Shown piece by piece: positions 33,931 through 45,213 of a stretch of 64,000 nt of DNA. Under the pieces are notes generated by a model. The model was not told the DNA's origin, did no database searches, and saw only the letters and a program-made list of their open reading frames with translations. The translations under genes and the position numbers were made by a program. This DNA is from Xanthoparmelia taractica (lineage: Eukaryota; Ascomycota; Lecanoromycetes; Lecanorales; Parmeliaceae). Location: NCBI GenBank assembly GCA_033085395.1, contig JANQBS010000168.1:26147-90146 (forward strand). The letters are read 5' to 3'. Positions within the stretch are counted from its first letter, which is position 1, and every line of letters starts with the position of its first letter.

Positions 33931-36586
33931 TTAAGTGAAGTCGACCTCAGCGGTGATGATCTGGTACTCGCTACTCAGCGTCGAAGGGTCCAGGCCAGTG
34001 GGAGCGGTCCAGCTTAGCAGCAACTTCGTGCCACCATTGATTATGTCGTTGGAACCGTAGTAACCCAGGTGCGCCCCGCCAGAATAGATGTACTTCCCAC
34101 TCAAACCAGGACTCGTTCTGAAGAGGAGCATTTGCTCTGACCAGTTGTACTTGAGGATATTCTCGACGTAATCGGACGACGAGTCTCCTCCGGGCGCAAA
34201 TGGTGGGAGTATGCCCTGGTCTGCCTCGAGGTAGCGATAGTAGAAAGAATTGTCCGCATAGGCAGTCATGTAAACGATGATGAACGTCAGATGTCGAGGT
34301 GAATAGAAAACATCGATATCCATGAAAGCACCCTTGATGAAGCAGGCCGTAGACGATGAAGAAGGCATATCACTGCTCCAAGAGCTACCATCCCAGTACT
34401 CGAACTATTCATAGGTCAGCATACTATGTAGATGGTAACCATCAATGGAACATACCGAGTCACGATCAGCTACAGTGGCAGGCGAGGTTCTCGCCACGAG
34501 GAGACCCCCGGCAACGTTGCCAAAAAGATAGACTTTTCCATCATCCCCACCAACACCAGAAGCACCCCAAGAGCGAAGGCCTCCGATACAGCCCCATTCT
34601 ACCTCATCTTGGTGAAACAGCTTGTTCACACTACGCGCGGCGACTGGACCACCCTTGCCGCCTGCGGTAATTTTTAGGAGCGTTGAACCGGTGTAAGTGA
34701 ATACCGCAGCTTTTGTGGCCATGTTGACATTGTCGTAAACTATCGGCGCATAAATGATGCCTGTTGTTGCATCAAGTGGAATGATGGATGATTCTGGCCA
34801 GATCGCATAACGTTGACCGTTTCCTTGCACGGCTTGGTTGTACGCCAATTCGCCCAGTGTCAAAGGTGCAAAGCCACGCATCCGGCCAACATTGTCACTC
34901 CATTCCCCAATGCCATCTTGTAACTCTAAGGCCTTCCCAGTCAAGCCGTTCATGCTAACGTCGATGGCCACAGAGCTAGACACGAATCCAAGGAAATCAC
35001 CATTCACTGTCGAGGTAGGAGGCGAGTATGAACCTGTATCGCAAAAGATGAAAAGGTGTTCACCATTGACCATGCCTCCTTTACCGCCGTCTCGAGACAA
35101 ATGAGGCGCGTGGGTTAAGGGCTTGAGGCAGGATTGTGTTGAGGTGTTGACTTCTAGGGCGCCGGTTTCTGGCGAGATAGCATAGCTAGTGGAAAGATCG
35201 CCGTTGACTCCAGTGGTGAGCAGGGTTTTGGCAAGCGTAATGCCTTTAGGCGCTTCGATGTCAAGATATTGCGATGAGGGCGTGTTTTCGCTTGGACCTT
35301 GTAGATGGGATCCTACAATCTTTGGCGCTATGATGGAGTCACCTGATGCGTATGTGACTTCAGGGCCGGAAACACTCGATGCAGAGTGCGTGGCGGCGGA
35401 CGATGGAGAGGCGGTGACCGTAGCCGTTGAGCCGGCTGTAGCTGAGGACGAAGCGTACCCTATGCGAATTGCACCCTGTATTTGCATTGATGAAGGAGTT
35501 GGATCATCGATCGAAGATTTCAAGTAGCAATCGTTAGCATAATCATCTCGGCTGGCAATGTATAACGCGGCCACGCATTTGACGTAATGAGCATTGTAAT
35601 TGTATGCATCACACTTCTGAACACAGCCGGCAAAGCTATCGACCAGCTGGAAAGGGTAGTCATCATCTGGGAAATCGGTATTGCAGATGATCTGGTAGAT
35701 AATGCCGGCGTCGGAAGTGTAAGTTGTACCATTGTTAGATGGGCATACTGAGGTACCAGTGGTGATCGGAGCTACTGAGGATGCGGTAGAAGTTGGATTC
35801 GAGAACCCCCGAAGGACGAAGGACTGATAGCCGTCATCCTGTCTAGGGGCAAGGATTTTGTTGTCTGGATGAGATCTGGAGGCGTCCAAGGCTGGCACGG
35901 AATGGATTTCAACGTCAATGTCGGCAGAGTCCTTCGGTTCACTTTGAGCTCTGAGACTAGCTTGTTGTAGAGGGATCCCAGCAGGTGGAACGTCTGTTAG
36001 AGAGAGCAGTTCAGCTTCGTAGTCTGCGGTAAGTAAGGCCGTACGTACCGCTTGTCTTTGCCGACATTGTGCCTGTAGAGGCTGGGCCGCGTTCGGTTGT
36101 GGGAGATGCTGCATCTTCCTCGCAAGTTTGAGAGGAGCGATAGCGGATTGAACGACGGCGGCTCGCAAGACCAGCCAATTGGACGGCTTGGACTTCCAAG
36201 GATTGAAGCTGTAATTGTGGGACAGGCGTTGGACGCGTGAAAGGATTCCGATGGTGCGATACATTCGTAGAGTCACAGTCCCCACCAATGCAATCAGATC
36301 CACGAATGATGCCAGTAGCCGTAGGAAGGACGGCAGCGGAGTCTAGAGTGTAAGTCAGTACGGCAACGCCAGATATAGCGGCATAGAAGAACTTACTGTG
36401 TGCCGCTCCAAGGGGAGTAATATTCAAGCTGCTCGCAGAGCTAGCCTTTGACTTGTGCAGAATACGACCAAAGACATCACCGTGCTGGTGACCATGAGCT
36501 TGAGGTCCTGCGCTAGTGGTCGGTGTCAGTCCTGCTGTGATGAGCGAGACAACGACATAGCCGTGGGAGAAGAGATTGTTCTTCAT
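33931..36586 (-). CDS. Secreted PAN/apple-type protein with large extracellular domain (DUF4185-like)
   Basis: Four exons (36586-36397, 36342-36049, 35993-34456, 34404-33931), 831 residues. A signal peptide occupies about residues 1-26. A linker with little order follows to about residue 225. A PAN-like module with Cys residues follows: YQIICNTDFPDDDYPF, FAGCVQKCDAYN, CVAALY and NDCYLKSS. After a Ser/Thr/Ala stalk, about 500 residues contain repeated short strands and Gly-rich turns (GKVYLFGNVAGG, KYIYSGGAHLGYYGSND), resembling the five-bladed propeller-like DUF4185 group. Such proteins are probably secreted glycan-binding or glycan-acting; no catalytic residues can be named. No GPI signal is visible at the C terminus (TAEVDFT). 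Confidence 0.75.
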
Positions 36587-37539
36587 GATCGAGCTGCCCG
36601 GAAGATACCGTCAGCGGTTCGGGGAATGGTTGTAGGTAACAGCGTGCTGAGGTTCGTGGAGGAAAGAGTGACCGACGCGCCAAAAGAGTGACGGTGTAGA
36701 TATTCAAATGATTTAAGGGACTTGATGAAGTAAGGTGTAAAAGAGTGAAGAAGGTATTTCGAAAGGGTCAAGAAGATACTGAGGTCAAACGAGTGTGGTG
36801 GCTGCTGCCAAATGATATTGCTGTTGTTGTTGTTGTTGTTGTTGTTGTAGTAGAAGGATCAGAGTGTCAACAAAGGAGGAAATTTCAATTCGGATCCTGT
36901 CGATTAAGTATAGAACTCGAACGCGCTTACGGCAGTCAACGGCAATCACGACGCCGGCAAATCTGCTCCTTCCTTCAAATGGGTTTCGCACAGTGATACA
37001 AGGTAGATCTAATTGGGTCCAGGCCCCGCTCGCCCATCTCCGAAGCGCCAGTGAGGTTGCAACGGATCCTGCCCTTACAATGAATATAGATGAGGGAGTA
37101 TCTTCCTCGGTAATTGCATTACTGCTTTCAAAGCAAGCTCAGTGCTGACCCCTGAGGAACTTGCCCAGTATCTTCTCGGCATTGCTCGCAGATTGTATGA
37201 TTCTTGGGTTGGAACACGACTTTTCATATGTGAGAGGAAGAGGGGCTTGAACTGATACCTACGTGTAGCACGGAGTAAGGTACATATGCACAACTGATAG
37301 CCATCTTCACGCCACGGATTACGGCACATGGAAACCACGTCTTGCTGTTCGTATCTCATCTTAGACCTAGCATATTGTGACGCGATCAGTCATTGCTTTG
37401 TTCCTGTGCTAAAGCAATACTTTTCTTCTTACCCGTGGCACACGCAGGCTGCACGTGGAGCTGTGGAGAAATGCTCTCATGAACATCGACAACTCTCCAA
37501 GCCGACATCTGCTCTCATACCCATACTCATCCTCCGCTG
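36587..37539. other. Intergenic region (promoter of the secreted PAN protein)
   Basis: Apart from the GTT microsatellite no structure was seen. Frames are short. Confidence 0.6.
36823..36848. repeat. (GTT)n microsatellite
   Basis: About nine GTT units (GTTGTTGTT...) 240 bp upstream of the minus-strand ATG at 36586. Confidence 0.85.
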
Positions 37540-38592
37540 TCACTCCGCCTTACGAGCCTGCTCCCTCAAACCCGGCGCCGTCCCCTCCTTTGTCACAATT
37601 CCCTCCTCCATATCTGCTGCCCACAGTGCTGCTCCCACCGTGTTCGTGAATGCGAATAGGATGCTCGCAACAGGCACCAATTCCAGCAGGACAGCCGCAA
37701 CACCGAAGCTAACGCATGACTATCAGCGCACATCCCCATTCTCATACTTCCTAAAGTGGTGCCACTGATCGTAGCTTACCTAGTGTACGCCGCTTTATAC
37801 TCTTCAATATGCTTCTGTCTCTGGGTACTATTCCACTGCTTCAACTGGAAGTACCTCGAATGAGCCGCAGGCCCGGCGCGCCTCCCTTGCAGTACCACAA
37901 ACATGACCGTTCCTACCACCGGTATAAAGTTCAGAGGTAGATACATAAAGTATCTGATAATTGCTGTAGGCGTAAATTTCTGGAACGGTTTCTTTGTCAA
38001 CTTCCCTAGCTTGCCCATGATGTCACTGCCTCCCTTGATCTGTCTTCCCTCGCTGACAAGGTTTGTAGTATTCTTAGACACCAACACCCCATCGAATGTG
38101 TCGACAAGAGCATCTTCGATGAGGAACGTTTTACTGAGAACCGTGAAGAGGGTTGAGGACTCAGACAGGACGAGCAGAGCGGCGCTGATTGCAGCCAATG
38201 GACCAGAAGTGAAGGCCATGACGGCCATTTGGGGTATATAAGTGAAGACGAACATGAAGGTGGTGACGCCAAGGCCTAGGGTCATGGTTGAGGCAAGTTT
38301 GGAAGTGAGAGGCCTCCTGAGAAGCGAAGGATTTAGCATCTGCTCTGCTAGCATTGCGGTTGCGAAAAGTGTCTTACCATAGAGAACGATGGGACAGAAA
38401 GTAGTAGATACCCTAGGTACCCTAATGTATTAGCACATAGACATCGAGGTGTTGCAGGCAGTAAACGGCCAGTTGATTCTAACAGTTTACCTTGATAGGG
38501 TAGAGGTAGGCCGCAGAACGCGCAGCCTGAATGGTCAGGCTCTTAATGCGGTCTGCCTCGCCGACAGCAACCTCCTTGACTTTGTCTGCCAT
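37540..38592 (-). CDS. EI24-domain / Rrt8-like membrane protein
   Basis: Four exons in phase (38592-38491, 38412-38378, 38316-37780, 37708-37540), 280 residues. Exon 2 is only 35 nt and supplies GIYYFLSHRSL, after which W-R-P-L-T-S-K begins exon 3; the joined text matches the fungal family. Membrane helices occur at about residues 60-110 and 155-195 and in the C-terminal part. The family includes yeast Rrt8/Lds1/Lds2, which associate with lipid droplets and outer spore wall assembly, and the distantly related metazoan EI24. Function in this fungus is inferred only from family. Without the microexon the gene would look broken. Confidence 0.82.
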
Positions 38593-38989
38593 GGTGGGAG
38601 AGTGAAGAACACGGAGGATAGAATCGCCAGGTTGAGGGTGATCCTTGTGGGGATGTTTCAAAACAAGGCATGCGATCAGCCCTATGGAAATGACGTTCTT
38701 TTCTGCTGAGATGCTGCTGCCTCTTGAGAAGGCGCGAAGGATTGAAATACTACTCTTGCAAAAGCTTGATATTTAAATTTCGATCATCCCATTTGAACAA
38801 GTAGACTCTTAGGTACAATGGTGGTAATCATTGGTATGATCAAAAAGGTATGCCTGTGAAGCACAGAATCCGCGTAATGCTTTCGCTATTCGTTGCCAAG
38901 CTCCACAAATCGTACTCATGCTGGCAAACGCTCCAAACGCCCATGCTCCTTGGCTATGGAAAGATTCAAGTATCGCTCAAGATGTCATC
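38593..38989. other. Spacer between two minus-strand genes
   Basis: About 400 bp holding the promoter of the EI24-like gene and the 3' flank of the RING gene. No gene seen. Confidence 0.6.
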
Positions 38990-41691
38990 TCATCTGTCTC
39001 GATTGGCCTGCGGTTGCCTTCTACCTGCCTCTCCACTGAATGCAGACAGACTAAGCGACGTTAGTCCTCTCCAGCTGTTCCTGGAAGCTGAGGCTTCGGC
39101 TTCATCATTGACGAGCGTAGCTGCCATATCATCACCCCGCTCCAGGTCATTATCGCGAGGGATTGGAATTGCGGCTGAAGGCGATTCGTTGGCAGTCTCG
39201 GCTGCCTGTGCCTGGACGTCTTCGACACTGTCGTGGTATGGGGCGTGGGCGATGGATATATTAGTGCTCGAAGATGGATTGGCCATCGAACGAACGACAT
39301 CGCCTTTGCAAATTGGGCACGTTCGGCGGCGAGTTGTTAGCCAAGGCGTTCTGGTACTTTGTCAGCGCGCAATCGAGTAGACCAGCAGACGTAGGTTGCT
39401 TACATGCACTCGGCGTGAAACTCATGACCGCACGGTAGACTCATGACCCTACTTTCACCATCCACATACTCCTCAAGACAGACCACACACTCGACCTGCT
39501 TGCCAACGTATTTCTTGCGAGCTTTAGTTAGACTTACACCTTTCTCTGGCTGCGCTGTGGATACCTTTGCACTAGCTCGCTCCAAAGAGGCGGCAACAGC
39601 ATCACCGATACCCGACGCCGTTGCTGAACGTGGTCTCGAACGAGCTGTGACAGTTCGTGGACTCGTCTGGAGAAGAGGAGAGGTTGGTGAAGAGCTGTGA
39701 GGCGAAGCAAATCGTGTCGACGAGGTGGTAGATGTACAAGACATGGTATGGTATGTCCGTATTGGAAGACGGTCGACTACAGATTTCGGCGCTCGCCATC
39801 TCCGTCGACGGATTCTTGAGCGCAGTAGCAGGAGAGCGTAGACGACAGTTAAAGTGACCAGTGGACTGACTACTAAAACTAGTAGCGTATCGAAAAACGG
39901 GCTTGTAGACATAGTCGTAGGGGTTAGAGTGACCCAAAGGCCTTCATGTTCCTCATCTGACTCTACATCAAGCTGGTTGACGCTAGCTTCCTGTGCTGCG
40001 GCTTGGCCCTTCGAGTCTGTGGCAGTTTTCTTGCTCTCATCTTTCGCTGCAGATTCCTGGGATTTGTCACTGGAATCGGCCTTGCTTCCTGGCTTGTTGT
40101 ATTGCCCACTGCCAGGCGTGATGCTGCCTCCTGTGAGAGCGCTTTCGTATTTCTCATCAGCTGCATCACCACCCTTTCCAAGTCCTTTGGATGCCACAGG
40201 AGTCGCTGCGGAGGTTCGAGTGGTCGCAGTGCTCTTCAATTTCGGCTTTGCTGCTACAAGGTCTGGGTCGCGCCAATCCTGAACGCCAATAACAAAGTCG
40301 TCGCTGGAACTTGGGTGTGAATAGGACTTCTTAGCATCTTTGATTGTTTTGCTGGTCGGCTCGCTTTTGCTCTGGCCTTTAGCTTTTCCATTCTTCTCTT
40401 TCGCACTCGATACTTCCCCTTTCGGTGGTTCGTCAGTCAGTTTCTCACTGAACCAGTCAAGGCGCCCACTGCTTGGCGGCCGCCGACTATCTTCTAGCTT
40501 TCCGGGAGCATACTCCCTCCCATCCATGCCCAGGCTAGATGCGAGGGATCTTAGCCAGCTTGGCTTCTCCTTTTGCTGCGATCTTCCATTTTTCCCGAAG
40601 GACTTCGCATTCTTCCCTTTAGAAGACCTCGATGGCGCTGAGGTAGACCTTGGACCGGAGGTTGGCGTGAAGGTAGGCCCATCAATGACAGCTTTGATTT
40701 TCGAACCCTCTTTCTTAGCATTAGCACCCGATGCCGATCCCGTTGCTGCGCCCTCCGAATCTGATTCGTCTCCGGGGCCCTCAGGAGGAATGAGTGATGA
40801 AAGCAGATGGGCAGTAGTATGGGATGTGAACAATGACGGAATGGTAACATTGGACGTGTCCCCTCGTGCGTACATTGTGACAAGTGCGCCACCGCGAGTA
40901 TGGTCACCCACAATGAGCGCGCTGCCGCCTCGCCGCTGTGCCCATTTGACTTTTTCCAAGAAACCGCAGCCACCACGACTCAGTAAAACAATCTTGCCAG
41001 ATATCTCAGCACTTTCCTGTAGCGACTGTATATCCGCATGCGTAGGCGGTTGCCCCAGTTGAGCCGCCTGGTGCTGAGTAGATTGTCCAGGCTCTGAAGG
41101 CTTCGAGACTGGTGAAGAAGGGAGAGGGTGGTGTAGATGGTCATCAGTGCCGTCATCCGCGGAAGGCTCTTCAGCATCGTCGGATGCTACTTCAACTGGT
41201 GAGCCCCCTCCATTTCTCTGCTGAGCAGCATTGGCGTCGTTGCCACTCTGAGCAACAGGGCTCTGGTCGGGGTTTGTATCTCTGCGATGCTGCTGAATAC
41301 CATCATCCCAGCCCGGTACGTCGCTGCATCCAAGCTCGCCTTCTGCGCCTGCACCGGGGCCTCCTCTTCCCAGATTATCGTCACCAAAGCCGCTTCCGAT
41401 CCAAAGTTGTCCGCTCAGACCATTTGCCGAGAGGGAAGGACCGAAATCTGCAGGTCGAGCAAGGAAAAAGGTTGAATTATCGTCTGTGAGGCTGATGATG
41501 GCTGAAGGAGGGAAGAGAGTGGACGGCGTGTGGAAGGAGAATAGAGCACGGAAGCCGCCCTTTGGCGTGGCTGAGGTTGATTCCGTAGCTATCTGGCCCC
41601 TAGGATGAGAATGAAGGAGAGAGAAGAACGTAAGGAGAGTGGGTAAGCCGACGATACCCAAGAATACCAAGATGAAGCGGTGGGGAGGCAT
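38990..41691 (-). CDS. PA-TM-RING E3 ubiquitin ligase
   Basis: Two exons (41691-39404, 39350-38990), 882 residues. A signal anchor or signal peptide lies at residues 5-27. A protease-associated domain is visible: SGKIVLLSRGGCGFLEKVKW and VTIPSLFTS. Its two halves are separated by a disordered insert of about 100 residues. A second disordered stretch leads to a transmembrane helix (PFFDTLLVLVVSPLVTLTVV) and a basic stop-transfer. The RING-H2 is CVVCLEEY through LPCGHEFHAEC to CPICKGDV, and the 53-bp intron splits it just after HAEC. The order PA, TM, RING is that of endosomal/vacuolar ligases such as yeast Tul1-like and animal RNF13/GRAIL types that sort membrane cargo. Confidence 0.92.
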
Positions 41692-42706
41692 TCTGAAGCG
41701 TGGCGTGTCTAGTTAAAAGTTGGACAAACGCTCACGCTGCCGCCAAACCAAGATGGCAGAAGATAGCATCCATAGAGATGGAAGACGTTACGTAAAGCAA
41801 GCTTCTTGCATGGTAGGGCTTCAGTAACGGTGGTCAGGAGGATTGGAGAGAGTGAGGTAGGAGAATGTGATGCTTGAGTTGAGGGTGATCGAGGTGGATC
41901 ATGCTGCAAGCGTGCCAAGGATACAATGAAGCCTCGGGTACTTTACCCCATTGAGGTTAGTGGGAATTATATCTTTCCAACTTTTTCAGATACATATAAA
42001 GAATGGCCTATCACCTTCAAGTACTTCGTATAGTTAAAGTGGTCCCCCACTCAGAACAAGTCATCTTGCTCTGAATTACTGGCATCTTCGAGCCTATTGT
42101 TCCAAGTCTACAACCACAGGATTAAAGACATAAAAGAACTTACCCTGCTAACCTTTTTCATCAAAGATTTAAAGCAACTTGTCCTGGTTACTCTTACAGC
42201 AATAGGTATACCGCTATAGCTGTAATTTACCAAAATCGGCGAATATCTCGCAAATTCGCCAGAAGCAGGAGGTTCGGTGTAGTTGGATGCAGCATCTATC
42301 TTCTTGCCCCCTGCTTCCAATAGCCCTTACTAGCGGAGACTGAATTGCCAACAGTTCTATCACTATGTTAAATGATAGAGCAATGATGTATCATGTCTAC
42401 AAAGTGAAACGTAGCAATGCGGGGAGCTGAAGCCCACGGGCTGGGAGTCGTGCCCGATCTGATACAATGGGTGAAGGACTAGTCTGGCAACTGTACCGGA
42501 GCACAAGGAAAGGGCAAGAGAAGGCCCCTGTACGACGGGTATCACTTTCCATTCTTGAGGCAATTCGTCTTCAGTACAGTCGTTTCCTACGGACAGCTTG
42601 CTCATGTTCCAAGCTCAACCACCTTTTCCAGTCTTCTCTTCCAGTATCCTAGGTAACCTGATTGATCCTATATTCTGCCCCATTACGGAGTCCTACATCC
42701 TACATC
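41692..42706. other. Divergent promoter region (RING ligase and aquaporin)
   Basis: About 1 kb between two divergent genes; may hold shared control elements. No coding exon or RNA gene seen. Confidence 0.6.
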
Positions 42707-44039
42707 ATGAATATCGACGAACCTCTACCTGCAGGCTTCGTGCTTCCTGGAAGGGGTAGGAAGCGGCATAGGCAGGGCACTGATTCAACAATCGCCAATC
42801 GACTCCCAATCCTCAAATACTTACCCAGACACTTCCGATCCCATTTCGTTGCCATGTGCGGAGAGTTCATCGGCACCTTTCTCTTCCTCTTCTTTGCCTT
42901 CTCCGGCACCCAAGTCGCAAACACCCAAGTCGAACCTCAAACATCTACTACCATTGCGCAGGCTTCCAATCCGGCCCAACTCCTCTATATCAGCCTATGC
43001 TTCGGCTTCTCTCTAGCTGTCAATGCCTGGGTATTCTTTCGCATCTCTGGAGGGCTCTTCAATCCTGCTGTAACGCTGGGAATGTGTATCGTGGGGGCGC
43101 TGCCATATATACGCGGTGTACTTCTCACCGTATCGCAGATACTCGGCGCCATTTCAGCAGCCGCGGTCGTCAGCGTGCTGTTTCCAGGACCGCTGGATGT
43201 CCGGACCGCACTCAGAATCGGCACTTCCGTCACCCGAGGTCTCTTCATCGAGATGTTCCTTACCGCTGAACTAGTCTTCACCATCTTCATGCTGGCAGCG
43301 GAGAAGCACAAGGCAACATTTATAGCTCCAGTGGGCATAGGCTTGTCATTATTCATTGCTGAACTTACTGGTCCAGTCCCTACACCAGATTCAATCCTCG
43401 TCTAAGCTAACTGCTTCAGGTGTCTTCTACACCGGCGGCTCCGTAAACCCAGCTCGATCCTTTGGCCCCGAGGTCGTCCTACACACCTTCCACCACTACC
43501 ACTGGGTATGCCACCCCCCCTCCCGCGTCTCATCCCCACAAACACCACCATACACTAACCCACAACCCGCACGCCAGATCTACTGGGTCGGACCTATCCT
43601 CGGCTCCCTCCTCGCCTCCAGCTTCTACCGCTTCATGAAGATGCTCGAATACGAAACCGCAAACCCAGGCGCCGACTTCGACGAGCACGAAAAACAGCAC
43701 TTCGACCCGCACATCCACGGCAGTCGGCCCCCCACAATCGTAAACCTCCAACCCCCTACTAGCAGCAGCAGCGGTGAGAATAGCATCAAGCAAGACGACG
43801 AAATCAAAACCATCACGGGCCCAGAAGCAGATCACTACGATCCCGACGGCGTAAAGGGAAGTCCCGGTAATCATACCGCGGGTAAGGGGCGTCATCGCCG
43901 TATGTCTGCTTTGAGAGGCGGGAGGAAGGAAGCGGGCTTCTCGCCCACGGAGGAGGCGTCGAGGAAGGAGGAGATGGGGGAGGGGGATAGGACTGATGTG
44001 TATGATGCGGCGCCCGGGGCGGAAAGGGGGCGTGCGTAG
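42707..44039 (+). CDS. Aquaporin (MIP family)
   Basis: Three exons (42707-43370, 43420-43505, 43578-44039), 403 residues. Both pore loops have their NPA boxes: FNPAVTLG and, after the first splice, GGSVNPARSFGPEV. The Arg after the second NPA, part of the selectivity filter, is present. Six hydrophobic helices span residues 45-290. The long cytoplasmic C-terminal tail (about 125 residues) is charged and Ser-rich, with basic GRHRRMSALRGGRK. The filter looks more like an orthodox water channel than an aquaglyceroporin (no D after NPAR), but that is inference. The second intron (72 bp) is a multiple of three and contains no stop in frame, so its retention would insert 24 residues. Confidence 0.92.
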
Positions 44040-44342
44040 GGGTGATTGGGGTTGGTGGAAGGTGTGGTTTAGAGCGAAAGATGGAGGTATTTCTTGTTGT
44101 GGGGGGGCTGGAAGGATTGCATGCATACGTAGGTTTGGCTCGTTGGCTATGGGCTTTTCGGGAGGGATGCAGGCTTTCAGAAGCTGGAGATTCGATGATG
44201 CGAAGCAGGATCCCCCTTTCTGTCGGCTTACATTAGCGTGTGTCGAGTAAGTACCTATATTAGCAGTAGTCCTTCTTAAAGCATGACCTTACAAGAAAGG
44301 AACAAGTCACCTCTGAGCCCCCAGACGCCAGACTTGTGACTT

Positions 44343-45010
44343 CTATGTTTTTTTCACATCGAGTGTATAACTGGTCCGATGACGAGGACTGTAGACTTCT
44401 TTTCTTTTCTTGAAACGGGACTTTTTTCCAAAAAGAGAAGAAAAAAAGGGTTGTAGTCTCGTCAGTTTCTTCAATGTTGCGGGAATAAAGGAAAGGGAAG
44501 GAAAGGAAAGGAAAGGAAGGGAAAGGGGTTGTATTGTATATAGAGGGGGGAAATCATGGATTTGATTTGATTTGATTTGGATTGGATTGGATTGGATTTG
44601 ATTTGATGTGATTTGATTTGATTTGATAGCAAGTCTCAGTCTTCATGCTCATGCTCGCATCGACATCTCTACCTGGTTTACATGCATGCATGCAAGACAG
44701 TGCAGTGAGTGCAAGTGCAAGTGCAAGTGCAAGTGCAATTGTTCGTGAATCTACCTTATGTTTTCACATCGCCTGTAATCCCACCCAGCTCGAGAACAAG
44801 GATAGTAGACGTTTTTCTTTTGGTTTTTCTTTTGGTTTTCTTTTGGCTTTTTTTTAGATAAGGGATTTTTGGGAAAGGGCCGGTAGAAGGGGGGGGGGGG
44901 GGGGGATTATCGAATTGATTGGGTTTTATTTGATTTGAGTTGATAGCAAGTCTCGTGCTCATGCTCGTGTCGACATCTCTATTTACATGCATGCAAGACA
45001 GTGCAATTGC
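44343..45010. repeat. Diverged tandem duplication of a ~300-bp spacer segment
   Basis: The word order recurs twice: a TTTTCACATCG block, GTAGAC with TTTTCTTTT, a G-rich run, TTTGATTTGAT, ATAGCAAGTCTC, CATGCTC, CGACATCTCT and CATGCATGCAAGACAGTGCA. Copy 1 covers about 44343-44705 and copy 2 about 44758-45010. Confidence 0.75.
44555..44631. repeat. (GATTT)n microsatellite
   Basis: About fifteen five-base units, mostly GATTT with GATTG variants, inside copy 1 of the duplicated segment. Confidence 0.85.
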
Positions 45011-45213
45011 ATGCCGCAAATGCCTGTCTCTGCTTTTGTTTTCTCCTTTTTTTGATATCATGTCAAGCTCTCTTGATCACTATCCCTCCATTGAATTTTA
45101 GCACCAAGCAAGCAAACCAGGCATTTCTCGCTTTCTACCCACAAAGCTGCTGACGAGTATCCATCAGGAAACACGTCCCCAATCCAATCCATTCGAACTG
45201 GATTGAATCCAGC

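Larger units (their letters stand above)
44040..45213. other. Repeat-rich intergenic region
   Basis: Between the 3' ends of the aquaporin and the Gly-rich gene. Contains the duplicated segment and GATTT microsatellite listed separately and a G17 tract at 44889-44905. No gene. Confidence 0.65.

Noticed and set aside
34405..36303. 632-codon single frame proposed for the whole PAN-type gene
   Set aside because: Its first part reads through exon 2 in the wrong frame; the four-exon model starts with a signal peptide and keeps phase throughout.
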